Source of the DNA: Streptococcus mitis SK597
Lineage (GTDB): Bacteria > Bacillota > Bacilli > Lactobacillales > Streptococcaceae
DNA length: 49,566 nucleotides
Direction of reading: 5' to 3'
Assembly (NCBI RefSeq): GCF_000148545.1
Contig: NZ_AEDV01000089.1
Coordinates: 1-49,566 of the forward strand
Shown piece after piece: positions 27,092 through 35,486 of the stretch. The translations under genes and the position numbers were made by a program. The notes beneath the pieces were generated by a model, which saw only the letters and a list, made by a program, of their open reading frames with translations, was not told the DNA's origin and made no database searches. Every line of letters starts with the position of its first letter. Position 1 is the first letter of the stretch.

Positions 27092-27100
27092 ATTATAACA
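27092..27100 (-). promoter_or_regulatory. ackA extended -10 promoter
   Basis: TGTTATAAT read leftward. The leader is about 25 bases with a strong Shine-Dalgarno. Confidence 0.7.
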
Positions 27101-27130
27101 AAATCTATTTTATATTTCAGTACCTTGAGT

Positions 27131-28063
27131 CTATTTTTGAAAATTTTCTTTAAATTTCATTAAAACACTTGCATCTTGCAAGCTAGCAAGTGGATAAACA
27201 AAGGGTTCTACTGCTATTTCACTTTTCTTCTGTAAGATAAAAATCGTCTTGGATTGTTTAGCATTAGCAAAGAGATTTTCAGGCAAACTAATCATGGCAG
27301 TCAGATTTGCCTCCTCTTTCAACCAGCCTTTCAACAAATCACTTTGAGGACTGGTCAACAAATCACTCGGAGCTAGAAAAATAGCGTATCCATCTGACTT
27401 GAGATACTTAAGTCCTTGTTCCATGAGCAAGTGATGGGCATAAGTATGTTCTTGGCTAGAAGCAACTTGATGGCGCGACGCAACGGCATCATCAGGATAA
27501 TAGCCGACAGGTAGGTCGCTGACGACCACGTCGCTTTCTTTGAGCATTTGTGGACGAACGGCATCTCCTTGGACAAAGCCAGCCTGCAAACCAATTACAT
27601 CTGCCATGCTAGCTGCCAAATCAATCAGCAAATCATCCACTTCCATTCCCAAGTAATCCACCTTTTTATCAAGCGAGGTCAAGAAAGTAGCGCCCAAAAT
27701 TCCCATGCCAGAACCCATTTCGAGAATAGTGATTTCCTCCTCTTTAAACAACTCTTCCACAATAAACACCAAAAGTAAGGCAATAGCATCCGGTGTAAAC
27801 TGGTGATTGGCCTGTAGGGGCTCTGTCTGCCCAGCCTTCATCAAGAGAAACTGGTAGGTCTTGAGCCATTCTTCTTTGCGTAGCGCTAAACGTTTAAGGG
27901 CCTGATTGTTCTCTTTGACCTGCTCTAGCTCAGTTTCTCCATCCAGATAGATGCTGTTTTGCTCCACCAGGGCGTCATAAAAGTTGGTCGCCAAATCACT
28001 TTGAATGACTTGGACATTCTCTAGTAAATAGGTATAAGCTTGTTCAATTTTTTCAAAATCCAT
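27131..28063 (-). CDS. ytxK: Class I SAM-dependent methyltransferase, YtxK-like
   Basis: A 310-residue protein of the N6-adenine-methylase-like YtxK family. A helical N-terminal domain (about 1-95) precedes the SAM-binding motif ILEMGSGMGILGATFL (about 112-127). A DLPVGYYP block (about 180-187) stands in place of the catalytic NPPY/DPPY. Homologues lie at the end of the late competence comG operon in pneumococci; the substrate is not established. Here a second methyltransferase and a terminator separate it from comGG. There is no good Shine-Dalgarno; an extended -10 lies six bases before the ATG. Confidence 0.88.
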   Translation of the reverse strand: MDFEKIEQAYTYLLENVQVIQSDLATNFYDALVEQNSIYLDGETELEQVKENNQALKRLALRKEEWLKTYQFLLMKAGQTEPLQANHQFTPDAIALLLVFIVEELFKEEEITILEMGSGMGILGATFLTSLDKKVDYLGMEVDDLLIDLAASMADVIGLQAGFVQGDAVRPQMLKESDVVVSDLPVGYYPDDAVASRHQVASSQEHTYAHHLLMEQGLKYLKSDGYAIFLAPSDLLTSPQSDLLKGWLKEEANLTAMISLPENLFANAKQSKTIFILQKKSEIAVEPFVYPLASLQDASVLMKFKENFQK

Positions 28064-28069
28064 ATTCCT

Positions 28070-28078
28070 ATCTTATCA
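28070..28078 (-). promoter_or_regulatory. Extended -10-like box of ytxK, possible leaderless start
   Basis: TGATAAGAT read leftward, ending six bases before the ytxK ATG. The hexamer matches consensus at 4 of 6 positions. The six-base gap contains AGGA but is too close to the ATG to be a normal ribosome site. Confidence 0.4.
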
Positions 28079-28107
28079 AATTTCCCTTCTTTTTTCCATC
28101 CTTATAG

Positions 28108-28140
28108 AAAAATCACTCCCTGACTAGGCGAGTGATTTTT
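28108..28140. terminator. Terminator containing the stop codon of the 28124-28711 gene
   Basis: AAAAATCACTC (28108-28118) pairs perfectly with GAGTGATTTTT (28130-28140). The methyltransferase stop codon (28124-28126) lies in the loop, and the right arm is coding sequence. It can act in either direction. Confidence 0.85.
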
Positions 28141-28711
28141 GGGCTACTGTTAAAAAGAGTTCTGAGTAATTTCCTTGAAACAGGTCTTCAGCGCTATAGA
28201 GAATCTGACTATGCACAGATGAAAAACCAAACTGGGCTAGCTTGTTTTCCAGTTCAACCAATTCAAATCCATGATGGCTAGCTTCTGTCTTGGTAAAATC
28301 AGCAAGTAAAAGTTGTCCATTTTCTCTCAGATGTTGATGAAACAGTGAGAGAGCCGCATCCAAATCAGGCATATGATGAAGAACCCGACAAACAACAATG
28401 AGATCAAACTCTTTCTCCAAGGGTTTTTCCAGTAAATCTCGCTCCAAAAACTGGATATTCTTGATGTCTTGCTGCTCCGCTTTCAAACGAGCTTGCTCCA
28501 GCATTTTCTCCGAAATATCTACAAGAGTGACGAACTTGGCTTGTTTTGCCAGAGGCAAGGTTAACAGACCCGTTCCTCCACCGAAATCCAAAATTTCTTT
28601 GTCTGATAGAAGATCAATCTGTTTCTCGACTGCTTGACAAACCAAGTTTGCAAGGAAGATGTTTTTAGGGGAATCGAAAGTTTCTGCTTTGTGGTTAAAA
28701 TCATGTTTCAT
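28124..28711 (-). CDS. Class I SAM-dependent methyltransferase (small)
   Basis: A 195-residue methyltransferase with motif I ILDFGGGTGLLTLPLA (about 40-55), LVDISEKMLEQA for the SAM ribose, and VCRVLHHMPDLDAALSLFHQHL. This resembles UbiE/COQ5-type and other small-molecule methyltransferases; the substrate is unknown. It lies between the comG operon and ytxK. The ATG at 28711 has no Shine-Dalgarno; an extended -10-like box sits six bases upstream, as for four other genes here. Its last codons form one arm of a terminator. Confidence 0.87.
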   Translation of the reverse strand: MKHDFNHKAETFDSPKNIFLANLVCQAVEKQIDLLSDKEILDFGGGTGLLTLPLAKQAKFVTLVDISEKMLEQARLKAEQQDIKNIQFLERDLLEKPLEKEFDLIVVCRVLHHMPDLDAALSLFHQHLRENGQLLLADFTKTEASHHGFELVELENKLAQFGFSSVHSQILYSAEDLFQGNYSELFLTVAQKSLA

Positions 28712-28717
28712 ATCTTT

Positions 28718-28726
28718 AGTTTAGCA
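28718..28726 (-). promoter_or_regulatory. Extended -10-like box of the methyltransferase, possible leaderless start
   Basis: TGCTAAACT read leftward, six bases before the ATG at 28711. The hexamer matches consensus at 4 of 6 positions; the spacing is what makes it notable. Confidence 0.35.
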
Positions 28727-28743
28727 CAAAGTAGTTTGATTGG

Positions 28744-29145
28744 CTAGGAATTCTCTTTCTTTTCTGATTTTTTCTTCTCCACTTTTTCGCTTGAATCGGT
28801 CGCTACCTCTTCCTTTTTATCTCTTTTCTCTTCTTTTATTTTGACGGAAGGAAAGATGAATTCATATTGACTCTTAGACGAACGAACCCTTGTCACCAAG
28901 CTTGTTTTCTTGTTTTGATAACTCACCTGACCCAGATTAAAGGTCTGTTCCCCACTTTCCTTATCAACCTTATCTTTGGTTCGCTTGGCCATGGCAAAAG
29001 CAATCAGCCTTTCTTTATTTAAAGCATAGTCTCGATGGTGGGCGACTTGTCGGTTCAAGTAAAATTGTAACAAAAGACTAAAGATGGCTGCCATGGTGAC
29101 TGCATAGAGGAGAACACCTGCCTTAACTTTTTTCTTTTTCCACAC
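28744..29145 (-). CDS. comGG: Competence pilus minor component ComGG
   Basis: A 133-residue protein with an N-terminal membrane segment (about 10-30, [19 protein letters not shown]), an extracytoplasmic domain, and an unusually charged Lys/Glu/Ser-rich tail from about residue 103. ComGG is a minor pseudopilin-like protein of the DNA-uptake pilus. It lacks the canonical prepilin cleavage site, as usual for ComGG. It overlaps comGF by 23 bases and is the last gene of comGA-GG (cglA-G in pneumococcus). Confidence 0.9.
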   Translation of the reverse strand: MWKKKKVKAGVLLYAVTMAAIFSLLLQFYLNRQVAHHRDYALNKERLIAFAMAKRTKDKVDKESGEQTFNLGQVSYQNKKTSLVTRVRSSKSQYEFIFPSVKIKEEKRDKKEEVATDSSEKVEKKKSEKKENS

Positions 29146-29584
29146 GATAGATGAACTCCCTTTCTAAGCCTTTTTGAAACTGGAAATGAAAGCGCACCAG
29201 TTGATTGTCCTCTATAATCTGAGCGGATTTGAGGCCATAAACCATCGGCTGATAACCCCGTCCACTGGCATCTGTTTTCCGAAAATCATCTGATTTTGAC
29301 TTACCGATGGCGATGTCCTTACCATCCTGCTTCATATAGAGGCGATTGCCCTCCACTTTTTCGAACTGTGAACGGTCTAATTCTGTCTCCAGCTGATCCA
29401 CAAACAAGAGCCACTCTTTTTGCTCGCTTTGTTGCTGGTAGCGAACTTCTGAAATGAGGAGCTGACTCATGGCTTGAAAGAGAAGTAAGCTTCCACTGAT
29501 GACAATGAGGGCAATCAAGGATTCCAACAAGGTAAAAGCCTTGACCTTATGGCTCTTTGATAGCCAACAACTGTTCTGAACCAT
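29123..29584 (-). CDS. comGF: Competence pilus minor pseudopilin ComGF
   Basis: A 153-residue minor pilin of the competence pilus. The leader HKVKA is followed by a FTLLES prepilin-type helix (about 16-40), which is cut before Phe. GGAGGTTTATC precedes the ATG at 29584, so the 15 open codons upstream are not used. It overlaps comGE by 38 bases and comGG by 23, giving the compact overlapping layout of the operon. Confidence 0.92.
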   Translation of the reverse strand: MVQNSCWLSKSHKVKAFTLLESLIALIVISGSLLLFQAMSQLLISEVRYQQQSEQKEWLLFVDQLETELDRSQFEKVEGNRLYMKQDGKDIAIGKSKSDDFRKTDASGRGYQPMVYGLKSAQIIEDNQLVRFHFQFQKGLEREFIYRVEKEKS

Positions 29585-29849
29585 GATAAACCTCCAATCC
29601 CTTTTCACTAGAAAACACCTGAATCTCAACTCCGTTTACGTTTACCTGATTTTGACCTGTCTGCAGTGCCATCTTAGCTACCCTCAAGACTTCTTCCTTT
29701 TGCAAGATTTTTGCTTCTTCTTGTCTATTTTTCTGAATTTGTCCCAAAAGGAGAGTAGCAATACTGGCAAAGATAGCTAGAGCAACTACTGCTTCTAGTA
29801 AAATTACTGCCCTAATTTTTTGTTTCCTTAATGCGTTTAATTTTTCCAT
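29547..29849 (-). CDS. comGE: Competence pilus minor pseudopilin ComGE
   Basis: A 100-residue minor pseudopilin with a basic leader ([14 protein letters not shown]) and a hydrophobic helix ([22 protein letters not shown]) carrying the conserved Glu five residues after the cleavage site. The rest is a short soluble domain. It overlaps comGD by 38 bases. Together with ComGD, GF and GG it is thought to prime pilus assembly. Confidence 0.9.
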   Translation of the reverse strand: MEKLNALRKQKIRAVILLEAVVALAIFASIATLLLGQIQKNRQEEAKILQKEEVLRVAKMALQTGQNQVNVNGVEIQVFSSEKGLEVYHGSEQLLAIKEP

Positions 29850-30216
29850 TTCCTAGATATAATTGATAGCGAATCGCTCCTTTACTGGTCTGAAATTCAA
29901 CCTTAGCCAGGGACGAATTGCCCCCAGCTCGGTCAAATGTGATACTTTGTCCCAATGGTGCTTGAATTCCTTTAGGAACTGTCAACTTTTGACTGCCATT
30001 GCTGATCGTCTGACCATCTAAGTTTAGACTAGTCTTTTGCTGACTGGCTACACTGCGTTTTTGGGTTTCCCGATAGAGTTCTTCAAATTCCATAAAGAAA
30101 ATCTGCTCCTCTACCGCTGCAAAAGTGGACTGAACAGAACCAGACAAGCCCAAGGCAAGGATACTCACAATACCCAAAACCAAGAGACTTTCAAGCATGG
30201 TAAAGGCCTTAATCAT
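29812..30216 (-). CDS. comGD: Competence pilus minor pseudopilin ComGD
   Basis: A 134-residue minor pseudopilin. I start at MIKAFTMLESLLVL (ATG at 30216), a short basic leader cut at A^F before the FTMLES helix. The ATG overlaps the comGC stop (ATGATTAA), suggesting translational coupling. The frame is open further upstream, and a start at MEEKIVQSM (30240) cannot be excluded. The soluble domain follows from about residue 30. It overlaps comGE by 38 bases. Confidence 0.88.
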   Translation of the reverse strand: MIKAFTMLESLLVLGIVSILALGLSGSVQSTFAAVEEQIFFMEFEELYRETQKRSVASQQKTSLNLDGQTISNGSQKLTVPKGIQAPLGQSITFDRAGGNSSLAKVEFQTSKGAIRYQLYLGNGKIKRIKETKN

Positions 30217-30535
30217 TGACTGTACGATTTTTTCCTCCATTTTTTGTATAGTATTCTTTATAGGCTTTAGCCTGTTCTTCTGTGATTCGCCCATCTGCTT
30301 GTAACTTGCTTAGACTAGCATCTTCATTTTTATCTAAGCTATAAAGCTCTGCCTGGCTTTCCACCACCTTAACAACAGCAGCTTTTCCTTTGTCATTGAC
30401 CGCCTCTTTTTGCTTGGTCAAATTAGGTACAAAGAGCAAGAGAAGCACGCTGATGATGAGCAAGACCACCAACATTTCCACAAGCGTGAAAGCTTTAACC
30501 TTAGCTTTTTTCAAGAATGTCATCATTTTTTTCAT
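30209..30535 (-). CDS. comGC: Major competence pseudopilin ComGC
   Basis: A 108-residue major subunit of the transformation pilus. The leader MKKMMTFLKKAKVKA is cut before FTLVEMLVVLLIISVLLLLF, a textbook type IV prepilin site with Glu5 of the mature protein. The short soluble domain has no cysteines. The pilus binds external DNA and retracts to bring it to ComEA. One base separates its ATG at 30535 from the comGB stop. Confidence 0.95.
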   Translation of the reverse strand: MKKMMTFLKKAKVKAFTLVEMLVVLLIISVLLLLFVPNLTKQKEAVNDKGKAAVVKVVESQAELYSLDKNEDASLSKLQADGRITEEQAKAYKEYYTKNGGKNRTVND

Positions 30536-30536
30536 G

Positions 30537-31553
30537 TTAAAAATTTACCTCCATATTTTGATACATGGGCATAAGCATTGCCGCATAAAGTAAAACGATA
30601 ATCAGTGCCACAAAGATAAAGACTAGTGGCTGCACCAGATTCATGGTACGATTGACTCGGGTAAAAAAAGCTTCCCAAGTTTTTTCAGCATAGATTTCCA
30701 ACTCACTCCCCAGCTTGGACTTGACTTCCCCATACTCGATAATGAGGCTCAACTCCTTCTTAAAGAAAGGATAGGTTGCTATGGTTTGAGAAAATTCGCG
30801 GCCACTTTGTAGGGATTGAGCTAGGTCTTGACCGATTTCTTTAAAGAGCTGAGAACCTTGTTCCTGCATGATTTGAAAAATCTGCGTCAGTTCCATCCCC
30901 TGCGAAACCATATTACCCCATTCACGCGCATAATAGGCTGTCAAATAGGTCTGCACAAAGATTCCAAGAAAAGGAATGCGTGCTAGGATAGAAAAGACGC
31001 GCATCTTAGAACTTCTTTTATAGAAAGTTAGTGCTAAAAGGGCAAGTATGGAAACAAACCCCACCATTCCTAGAAAGATTTGTGGCAGATTGCCGATAAT
31101 TTGAGTGGCAATATTGCTACTATCCAGTTGTGGTAGTAGGTAGTTCCGTAGCCCCAGCATGATTAAGAGAAGAAATCCCAGCAAAATCAAGGGATAGGTC
31201 GCTACTTCAATTAATTTTTTCTTGACTTTGGCAAGATTGTCTAGATACTCTTCTATCTTTCCCAAACTCAGGTGGAGATTTCCATGAACTTCAGCTAGGG
31301 ATAACTGAGTGACAATAGCATTTGAAAATCCCAAACTTTCCATCATTTCTGAGAATGATTTCCCCTGAGACAAGTCTGTACGCATCTGGGTCACACACTG
31401 CTTATCCAACAAAGCACTCCTATCTAAAAAGGAGATGGTCTCCACCAGATGAAAACCGCTGGAAAAGAGATTGTTAAACAAGGTAATAATATTTTTTTGC
31501 TTAGCTGTAGCTAATTTTTTCCGTTTCAGCTTGAAGGCTTGTGATATGTCCAT
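30537..31553 (-). CDS. comGB: Competence pilus membrane platform protein ComGB
   Basis: A 338-residue GspF/PilC-type inner-membrane platform with two F domains and three main transmembrane segments (about 135-155, 185-205 and 310-335). It couples the ATPase ComGA to pilin assembly. I start at MDISQAFKLKRKK (ATG at 31553), the start usual for the family, rather than 25 codons upstream. The gene overlaps comGA by 53 bases. The ribosome site is weak, consistent with coupling to comGA translation. Confidence 0.92.
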   Translation of the reverse strand: MDISQAFKLKRKKLATAKQKNIITLFNNLFSSGFHLVETISFLDRSALLDKQCVTQMRTDLSQGKSFSEMMESLGFSNAIVTQLSLAEVHGNLHLSLGKIEEYLDNLAKVKKKLIEVATYPLILLGFLLLIMLGLRNYLLPQLDSSNIATQIIGNLPQIFLGMVGFVSILALLALTFYKRSSKMRVFSILARIPFLGIFVQTYLTAYYAREWGNMVSQGMELTQIFQIMQEQGSQLFKEIGQDLAQSLQSGREFSQTIATYPFFKKELSLIIEYGEVKSKLGSELEIYAEKTWEAFFTRVNRTMNLVQPLVFIFVALIIVLLYAAMLMPMYQNMEVNF

Positions 31554-32442
31554 CTTTAAGAAGCTGATCAATCTGTTCATTCCAGCTAGTTGGCTGGTGT
31601 TCTTGATAGTCTTTGTTTGCAAAGTCAACGATTCCTCCTCCCCCGATTAATCTTTGATAGCAGACGCCTTGCAGAACGACTGCCAATTCCTCCTCACTCA
31701 CACCCAACTCCAGCAGGCGCTCATAAACACCTCGAATACTCTTGGCGTGAATGGTTGAAAAGACTGTCGCCCCTGTCAAACTAGCTCTGACCACTGCACG
31801 CGCCGTTTCGCTGTCACGAATTTCTCCGATAATCAAGAGATCTGGTCGATGACGCAAGGAAAGTTTGATTAGATTTTCATAGGTCAGCCCAATCGCCTCA
31901 TTCAACTGCAACTGGAGCATGTCCTCCTGCTTGATTTCGACAGGATCTTCTATGGACATGACTTGCTGTCCTTTAAAGAGTGACTTGGCCAATTCATGCA
32001 TCAAGGTCGTCTTACCACTCCCAACCGGGCCAGCAAAAAGATAGAGTCCCCGTTGCCTGTACTGCTTGCCTAATTCTTCAATATCCTGAAACCAAAAATG
32101 CAAATCCTGCTCCTCATCATGTAACAAGCGAATAACTAAACTCTCATGCCCCCGATAATCGCCTACAGTAGATAAACGTAGGGATGCCATCTTCTGATCA
32201 TAGGAATAGTCGCAGGAACCAAGCTGACTACGTCTCTTTTCTCCAACATTCATACCAGCTACAAACTTAAAGTGACTGATGACGGCCGCAAACTTTTCAA
32301 AATCATAACAACCGATTTTACAGCGCTCGTCTCCTATTCTCATATGAAGTTCATAAGCGTCTAACTTAGGAACAAAATAAATATCTTGCGCTCCTTTTTT
32401 CCGAGCTGAACGAATGATTTCTTGTGCAATTTCTTGAACCAT
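31501..32442 (-). CDS. comGA: Competence pilus assembly ATPase ComGA
   Basis: A 313-residue type II/IV secretion ATPase that powers extension of the transformation pilus. Walker A GPVGSGKT (138-145), Asp box IEDPVE, and Walker B LLIIGEIRD (202-210) are intact. AGGAGGTAAGT precedes the ATG at 32442; the open frame upstream is ignored. A TGCGAATA combox lies 20 bases upstream, so transcription depends on the competence sigma factor ComX. First gene of comGA-GG (cglA-G). Confidence 0.95.
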   Translation of the reverse strand: MVQEIAQEIIRSARKKGAQDIYFVPKLDAYELHMRIGDERCKIGCYDFEKFAAVISHFKFVAGMNVGEKRRSQLGSCDYSYDQKMASLRLSTVGDYRGHESLVIRLLHDEEQDLHFWFQDIEELGKQYRQRGLYLFAGPVGSGKTTLMHELAKSLFKGQQVMSIEDPVEIKQEDMLQLQLNEAIGLTYENLIKLSLRHRPDLLIIGEIRDSETARAVVRASLTGATVFSTIHAKSIRGVYERLLELGVSEEELAVVLQGVCYQRLIGGGGIVDFANKDYQEHQPTSWNEQIDQLLKDGHITSLQAETEKISYS

Positions 32443-32462
32443 ACTTACCTCCTCACCTATAC

Positions 32463-32470
32463 TATTCGCA
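32463..32470 (-). promoter_or_regulatory. ComX (SigX) combox of the comG operon
   Basis: TGCGAATA read leftward, one base off the cin-box consensus TACGAATA, preceded by a T-rich stretch and 20 bases before the comGA ATG. It marks a late-competence promoter. Confidence 0.88.
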
Positions 32471-32486
32471 AAGAGTTGGAAAAAAT

Positions 32487-32517
32487 AAAAAAGCAACTCC
32501 AAAAAAGTTACTTTTTC
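32487..32517 (-). terminator. Terminator of the DUF1033 gene
   Basis: AAAAGCAACT pairs with AGTTACTTTT (one wobble) around a short loop; T-runs follow leftward. It isolates the comG promoter from upstream transcription. Confidence 0.8.
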
Positions 32518-32518
32518 T

Positions 32519-32884
32519 CTATTTTAATTTCATACGGCAAGAACGGTGCCTTTCCTTACCAGTTTGTTTTTCATAGCCTGGGCGTAGTTTTTCATCTGGG
32601 ATAACCTGCTCATCCTGCAAAAGAGCCAAAGAATGGTATTGTTGTAAATACTCATCACATTCATCACACCAGCGTTGGTCTTCTGGGTCCCAAAAAATGG
32701 TCATCAAATCACTTCTACTTTTATAAAGAGGCGATTCTTGCTCCAATCGAAACCAGCAAGTTTTGTAGTATTTGAGAGCATCATAATACTGGTCAAATTT
32801 TCTACTTGCTACAATATCTTCTTCCCAACCTTCTAAGAACCACCAAGGTTCAAAATCTCCGTACATTTCTATAACACGATACAT
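32519..32884 (-). CDS. DUF1033 family protein
   Basis: A 121-residue acidic-aromatic cytoplasmic protein. It opens MYRVIEMYGDFEPWWFLEGWE and continues with FWDPEDQRWCDECDEYLQQYHSLALL, the DUF1033 pattern found across streptococci and lactococci. Function is unknown; it typically sits next to the comG operon. Two in-frame ATGs (32890 and 32884) follow AAAGGA at 4 and 10 bases; I chose the second because it is the usual family start. A TATAAT box lies upstream at about 32910. Confidence 0.85.
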   Translation of the reverse strand: MYRVIEMYGDFEPWWFLEGWEEDIVASRKFDQYYDALKYYKTCWFRLEQESPLYKSRSDLMTIFWDPEDQRWCDECDEYLQQYHSLALLQDEQVIPDEKLRPGYEKQTGKERHRSCRMKLK

Positions 32885-33034
32885 ATTCATTCATTCCTTT
32901 GTACCGTATATTATAACCAATTCCGCCAAACAAGGAAAGAAATATGCTCATTTCTTAATTTTTTGATAAAAAATCCAGCCATCTGATAGATGACTGAATT
33001 TCTATTTGCTTATGTTCCAAAATCTTTTTAATAC

Positions 33035-34093
33035 CTAGGCTTCAGAAATATCGTTTTCAATAATGACTTTGATTGCATGGTGGTCTGCTGCTTTACTGAA
33101 AACTTCATAGGCTTTTTCAATTTCACTTAGTTTGAAATAGTGAGTTACCAATTTTTCTGGTTCAATCTTATGACTTTCAAGAGCTTTCAACAATTGTGGA
33201 GTTGTATTTGTAGATACCAAACCAGTTGTTACATTGATGTTGCGAATCCAAAGTTTATCCAAATCGAATTCAACTGGTTTACCATGTACACCACAGTTGG
33301 CAACTGTTCCGTCTACACCGATAATCTTTTGACAGAAATCAAATGTTGCAGGAATACCAACAGCTTCGATAGCAACATCTACACCACGACCATCTGTCAA
33401 ATCATAAATTTCTTTAATGGCTTTTTCAGGGTCTGAAGAATTAACCTTATGAGTCGCACCAAATGATAGGGCAGTTTCCAAGCGGTTATCGTCTAAGTCC
33501 ACCATAATCAATTTAGCTGGTGAATAGAATTGAGCTGTCAAAAGAGCAGCCAATCCAACTGGTCCTGAACCAATAATGGCTACGCTGCAACCAGGTTCGA
33601 CTTTCCCTTTCAAGACACCAATTTCATATCCAGTAGGCAGAATGTCTGATAGCATAACCAAGGCCTCATCCGACAAGTCTTCTGGAGTATGGTAAAGAGT
33701 GTTATCTGCATGAGGGACACGTAGGTATTCAGCCTGCATACCATCAATCAAGTGACCGAAAATCCAGCCCCCTTCGTCTTCACAGTGGGCATAAATTCCT
33801 TTTTTACAGTAGTAGCATTTACCACAGGCACAGACACAAGAAATCAAGACCTTGTCGCCTTTTTTGAAGTTAGAAACTCCTTCCCCAACTTCTTCAACAA
33901 TCCCAATCCCTTCATGACCAAGAATGGTACCACTTTGGCAAGCGGGAACATCCCCTTTGATAATATGGAGGTCTGTTCCACAAATAGTGGTTTTTACGAT
34001 ACGCACAATAGCGTCTGTCGGCTTGCGAATAACTGGTTTGTCTACATCAACAAAAGAAGCAAGTCCTGGTTTAACATAAGTATAGGCTTTCAT
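33035..34093 (-). CDS. adhB: Zinc-dependent medium-chain alcohol dehydrogenase
   Basis: A 352-residue MDR-family dehydrogenase. The catalytic zinc ligands are Cys38, His60 and Glu61 (CGTDLH, GHEGIG). The structural zinc is held by Cys90, 93, 96 and 104 (CGKCYYCKKGIYAHC), and the NAD fold has GSGPVGLAA (about 174-182). It probably interconverts alcohols and aldehydes; the specific substrate is not visible. AAAGGAGGAGTGCTTT precedes the ATG. The pneumococcal homologue has been called adhB. A palindrome resembling the zinc repressor AdcR site lies upstream. Confidence 0.9.
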   Translation of the reverse strand: MKAYTYVKPGLASFVDVDKPVIRKPTDAIVRIVKTTICGTDLHIIKGDVPACQSGTILGHEGIGIVEEVGEGVSNFKKGDKVLISCVCACGKCYYCKKGIYAHCEDEGGWIFGHLIDGMQAEYLRVPHADNTLYHTPEDLSDEALVMLSDILPTGYEIGVLKGKVEPGCSVAIIGSGPVGLAALLTAQFYSPAKLIMVDLDDNRLETALSFGATHKVNSSDPEKAIKEIYDLTDGRGVDVAIEAVGIPATFDFCQKIIGVDGTVANCGVHGKPVEFDLDKLWIRNINVTTGLVSTNTTPQLLKALESHKIEPEKLVTHYFKLSEIEKAYEVFSKAADHHAIKVIIENDISEA

Positions 34094-34135
34094 AAAGCAC
34101 TCCTCCTTTTTTTTATTTGTACTATTTATAATATA

Positions 34136-34164
34136 ATTGTAAACCTTTTCATTTACTTGTTCAA
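34136..34164 (-). promoter_or_regulatory. Promoter of the zinc alcohol dehydrogenase
   Basis: Read leftward: -35 TTGAAC (34164-34159), 17 bases, then -10 TACAAT (34141-34136). Confidence 0.65.
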
Positions 34165-34193
34165 GCTTTTTTGTGATATTTTTAACTTTTTTA

Positions 34194-34205
34194 TTTACCG
34201 GTAAA
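34194..34205. promoter_or_regulatory. AdcR-like palindrome upstream of adhB
   Basis: TTTACCGGTAAA is a perfect 12-bp palindrome 30 bases upstream of the -35. It matches the streptococcal AdcR zinc-box layout (TTAACNNGTTAA) at all but two symmetric positions. Confidence 0.45.
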
Positions 34206-34216
34206 GTAATATAGAT

Positions 34217-34252
34217 AAAAAAGCAGAAGCTAATCTCTAACTTCTGCTTTTT
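34217..34252. terminator. nagA terminator
   Basis: AAAAAGCAGAAG (34218-34229) and CTTCTGCTTTTT (34241-34252) form a perfect 12-bp stem three bases past the nagA stop. Confidence 0.92.
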
Positions 34253-34255
34253 CTC

Positions 34256-35407
34256 TTATGCTTGATAACGTTTCACACCGTCTAGGTAGGTTGCTACCAA
34301 TTCCAAATCTTTATCTAAAACAATAAAATCTGCATCATAACCTTCACGAATTTGTCCACAGACATCGTCAATATTAACAGATTTTGCTGGGTTAAGGCTA
34401 GCCATCATGACCGCTTCGTGTGGATTTGCAATACCCCACTCGACTACATTTCTCATACCATCTTTAAGTTTGAGGATAGAACCTGCCAAATTACCAGTAG
34501 ATTTGAGACGTGCAGTTCCATTTGCTACTACAACAGGGAATTCTCCCAACATATAGTCACCGTCTTCAAGCCCACCAGCTGTCATACAGTCCGTAATAAG
34601 AGCGATGTTTTCTGTCCCCTTTTGCTTAAGTAAAATCTCACAAGCTTTTGGATCTACGTGATAACCATCACAAATCAATTCTGCGTAAGTATGTGGGAGC
34701 TCATACATAGCTCCTACCATACCTAGTTCGCGGTGTGTTAAACCACGCATCCCATTATAGGCATGTACCCATACACTAGCTCCAGCATCAACTGCCTTCT
34801 TAGCTTGTTCAAATGTCGCATCTGAGTGTCCAAGTGCAACTGTCACACCTTCACCTGTAATAGTACGTACAAAATCTTCCACTCCATCACGTTCTGGTGC
34901 AATAGCGATTTTATTTAGCATCCCTTTTGCAGCATCCTGCCAAGAATGAAACTCCTCAACACCCGGGTCTCTCATATAAGTTGGATTTTGTGCCCCCTTA
35001 AAAGTTTCTGTGAAATATGGACCTTCATAATAAATCCCACGAATCTTAGCACCTGTTGCTTCTTTATAATGGTTTCCAAGATTTTCAGTGACTGCAAGCA
35101 ATTGCTCATAAGTGGCTGTTAAAGTTGTGGGCAAGAAACTGGTAACACCGGTACTAAGAAGTCCTTCACTCATAGTATGCAATGTACCTTCAATGTTGTT
35201 GTCCATCACATCTACACCTGCATATCCATGAATATGAGTATCCACAAGACCTGGTGCAATGCTATAACCAGTATAGTCAAGAACCTCTGCTCCTTCAGGA
35301 ATTTGATCCACATGTTTCCCAAATTTGCCATCAACAAGTTCTAAGTACCCACCGCGACGAATGCCAAATGGATAGAAAAACTGATCCGCTTTAACGTAAT
35401 TAGGCAT
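34256..35407 (-). CDS. nagA: N-acetylglucosamine-6-phosphate deacetylase
   Basis: A 383-residue amidohydrolase that releases acetate from GlcNAc 6-phosphate, yielding GlcN 6-phosphate for glycolysis or wall synthesis. Metal and active-site motifs DTHIHGYAGVDV (about 56-67), YYEGPY, ALGHSDA and LITDCM are present. AAGGAGGTCATTATT precedes the ATG at 35407. Monocistronic. The promoter has a NagR-type operator against its -35 box. Confidence 0.96.
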   Translation of the reverse strand: MPNYVKADQFFYPFGIRRGGYLELVDGKFGKHVDQIPEGAEVLDYTGYSIAPGLVDTHIHGYAGVDVMDNNIEGTLHTMSEGLLSTGVTSFLPTTLTATYEQLLAVTENLGNHYKEATGAKIRGIYYEGPYFTETFKGAQNPTYMRDPGVEEFHSWQDAAKGMLNKIAIAPERDGVEDFVRTITGEGVTVALGHSDATFEQAKKAVDAGASVWVHAYNGMRGLTHRELGMVGAMYELPHTYAELICDGYHVDPKACEILLKQKGTENIALITDCMTAGGLEDGDYMLGEFPVVVANGTARLKSTGNLAGSILKLKDGMRNVVEWGIANPHEAVMMASLNPAKSVNIDDVCGQIREGYDADFIVLDKDLELVATYLDGVKRYQA

Positions 35408-35457
35408 AATAATGACCTCCTTAAAAGATTACTTTTGATATTTATTATGTCAATTAC

Positions 35458-35486
35458 ATTATAAACTTTTCTGATTCATTTGTAAA
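35458..35486 (-). promoter_or_regulatory. nagA promoter
   Basis: Read leftward: -35 TTTACA (35486-35481), a 17-base spacer, then -10 TATAAT (35463-35458). Confidence 0.8.
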
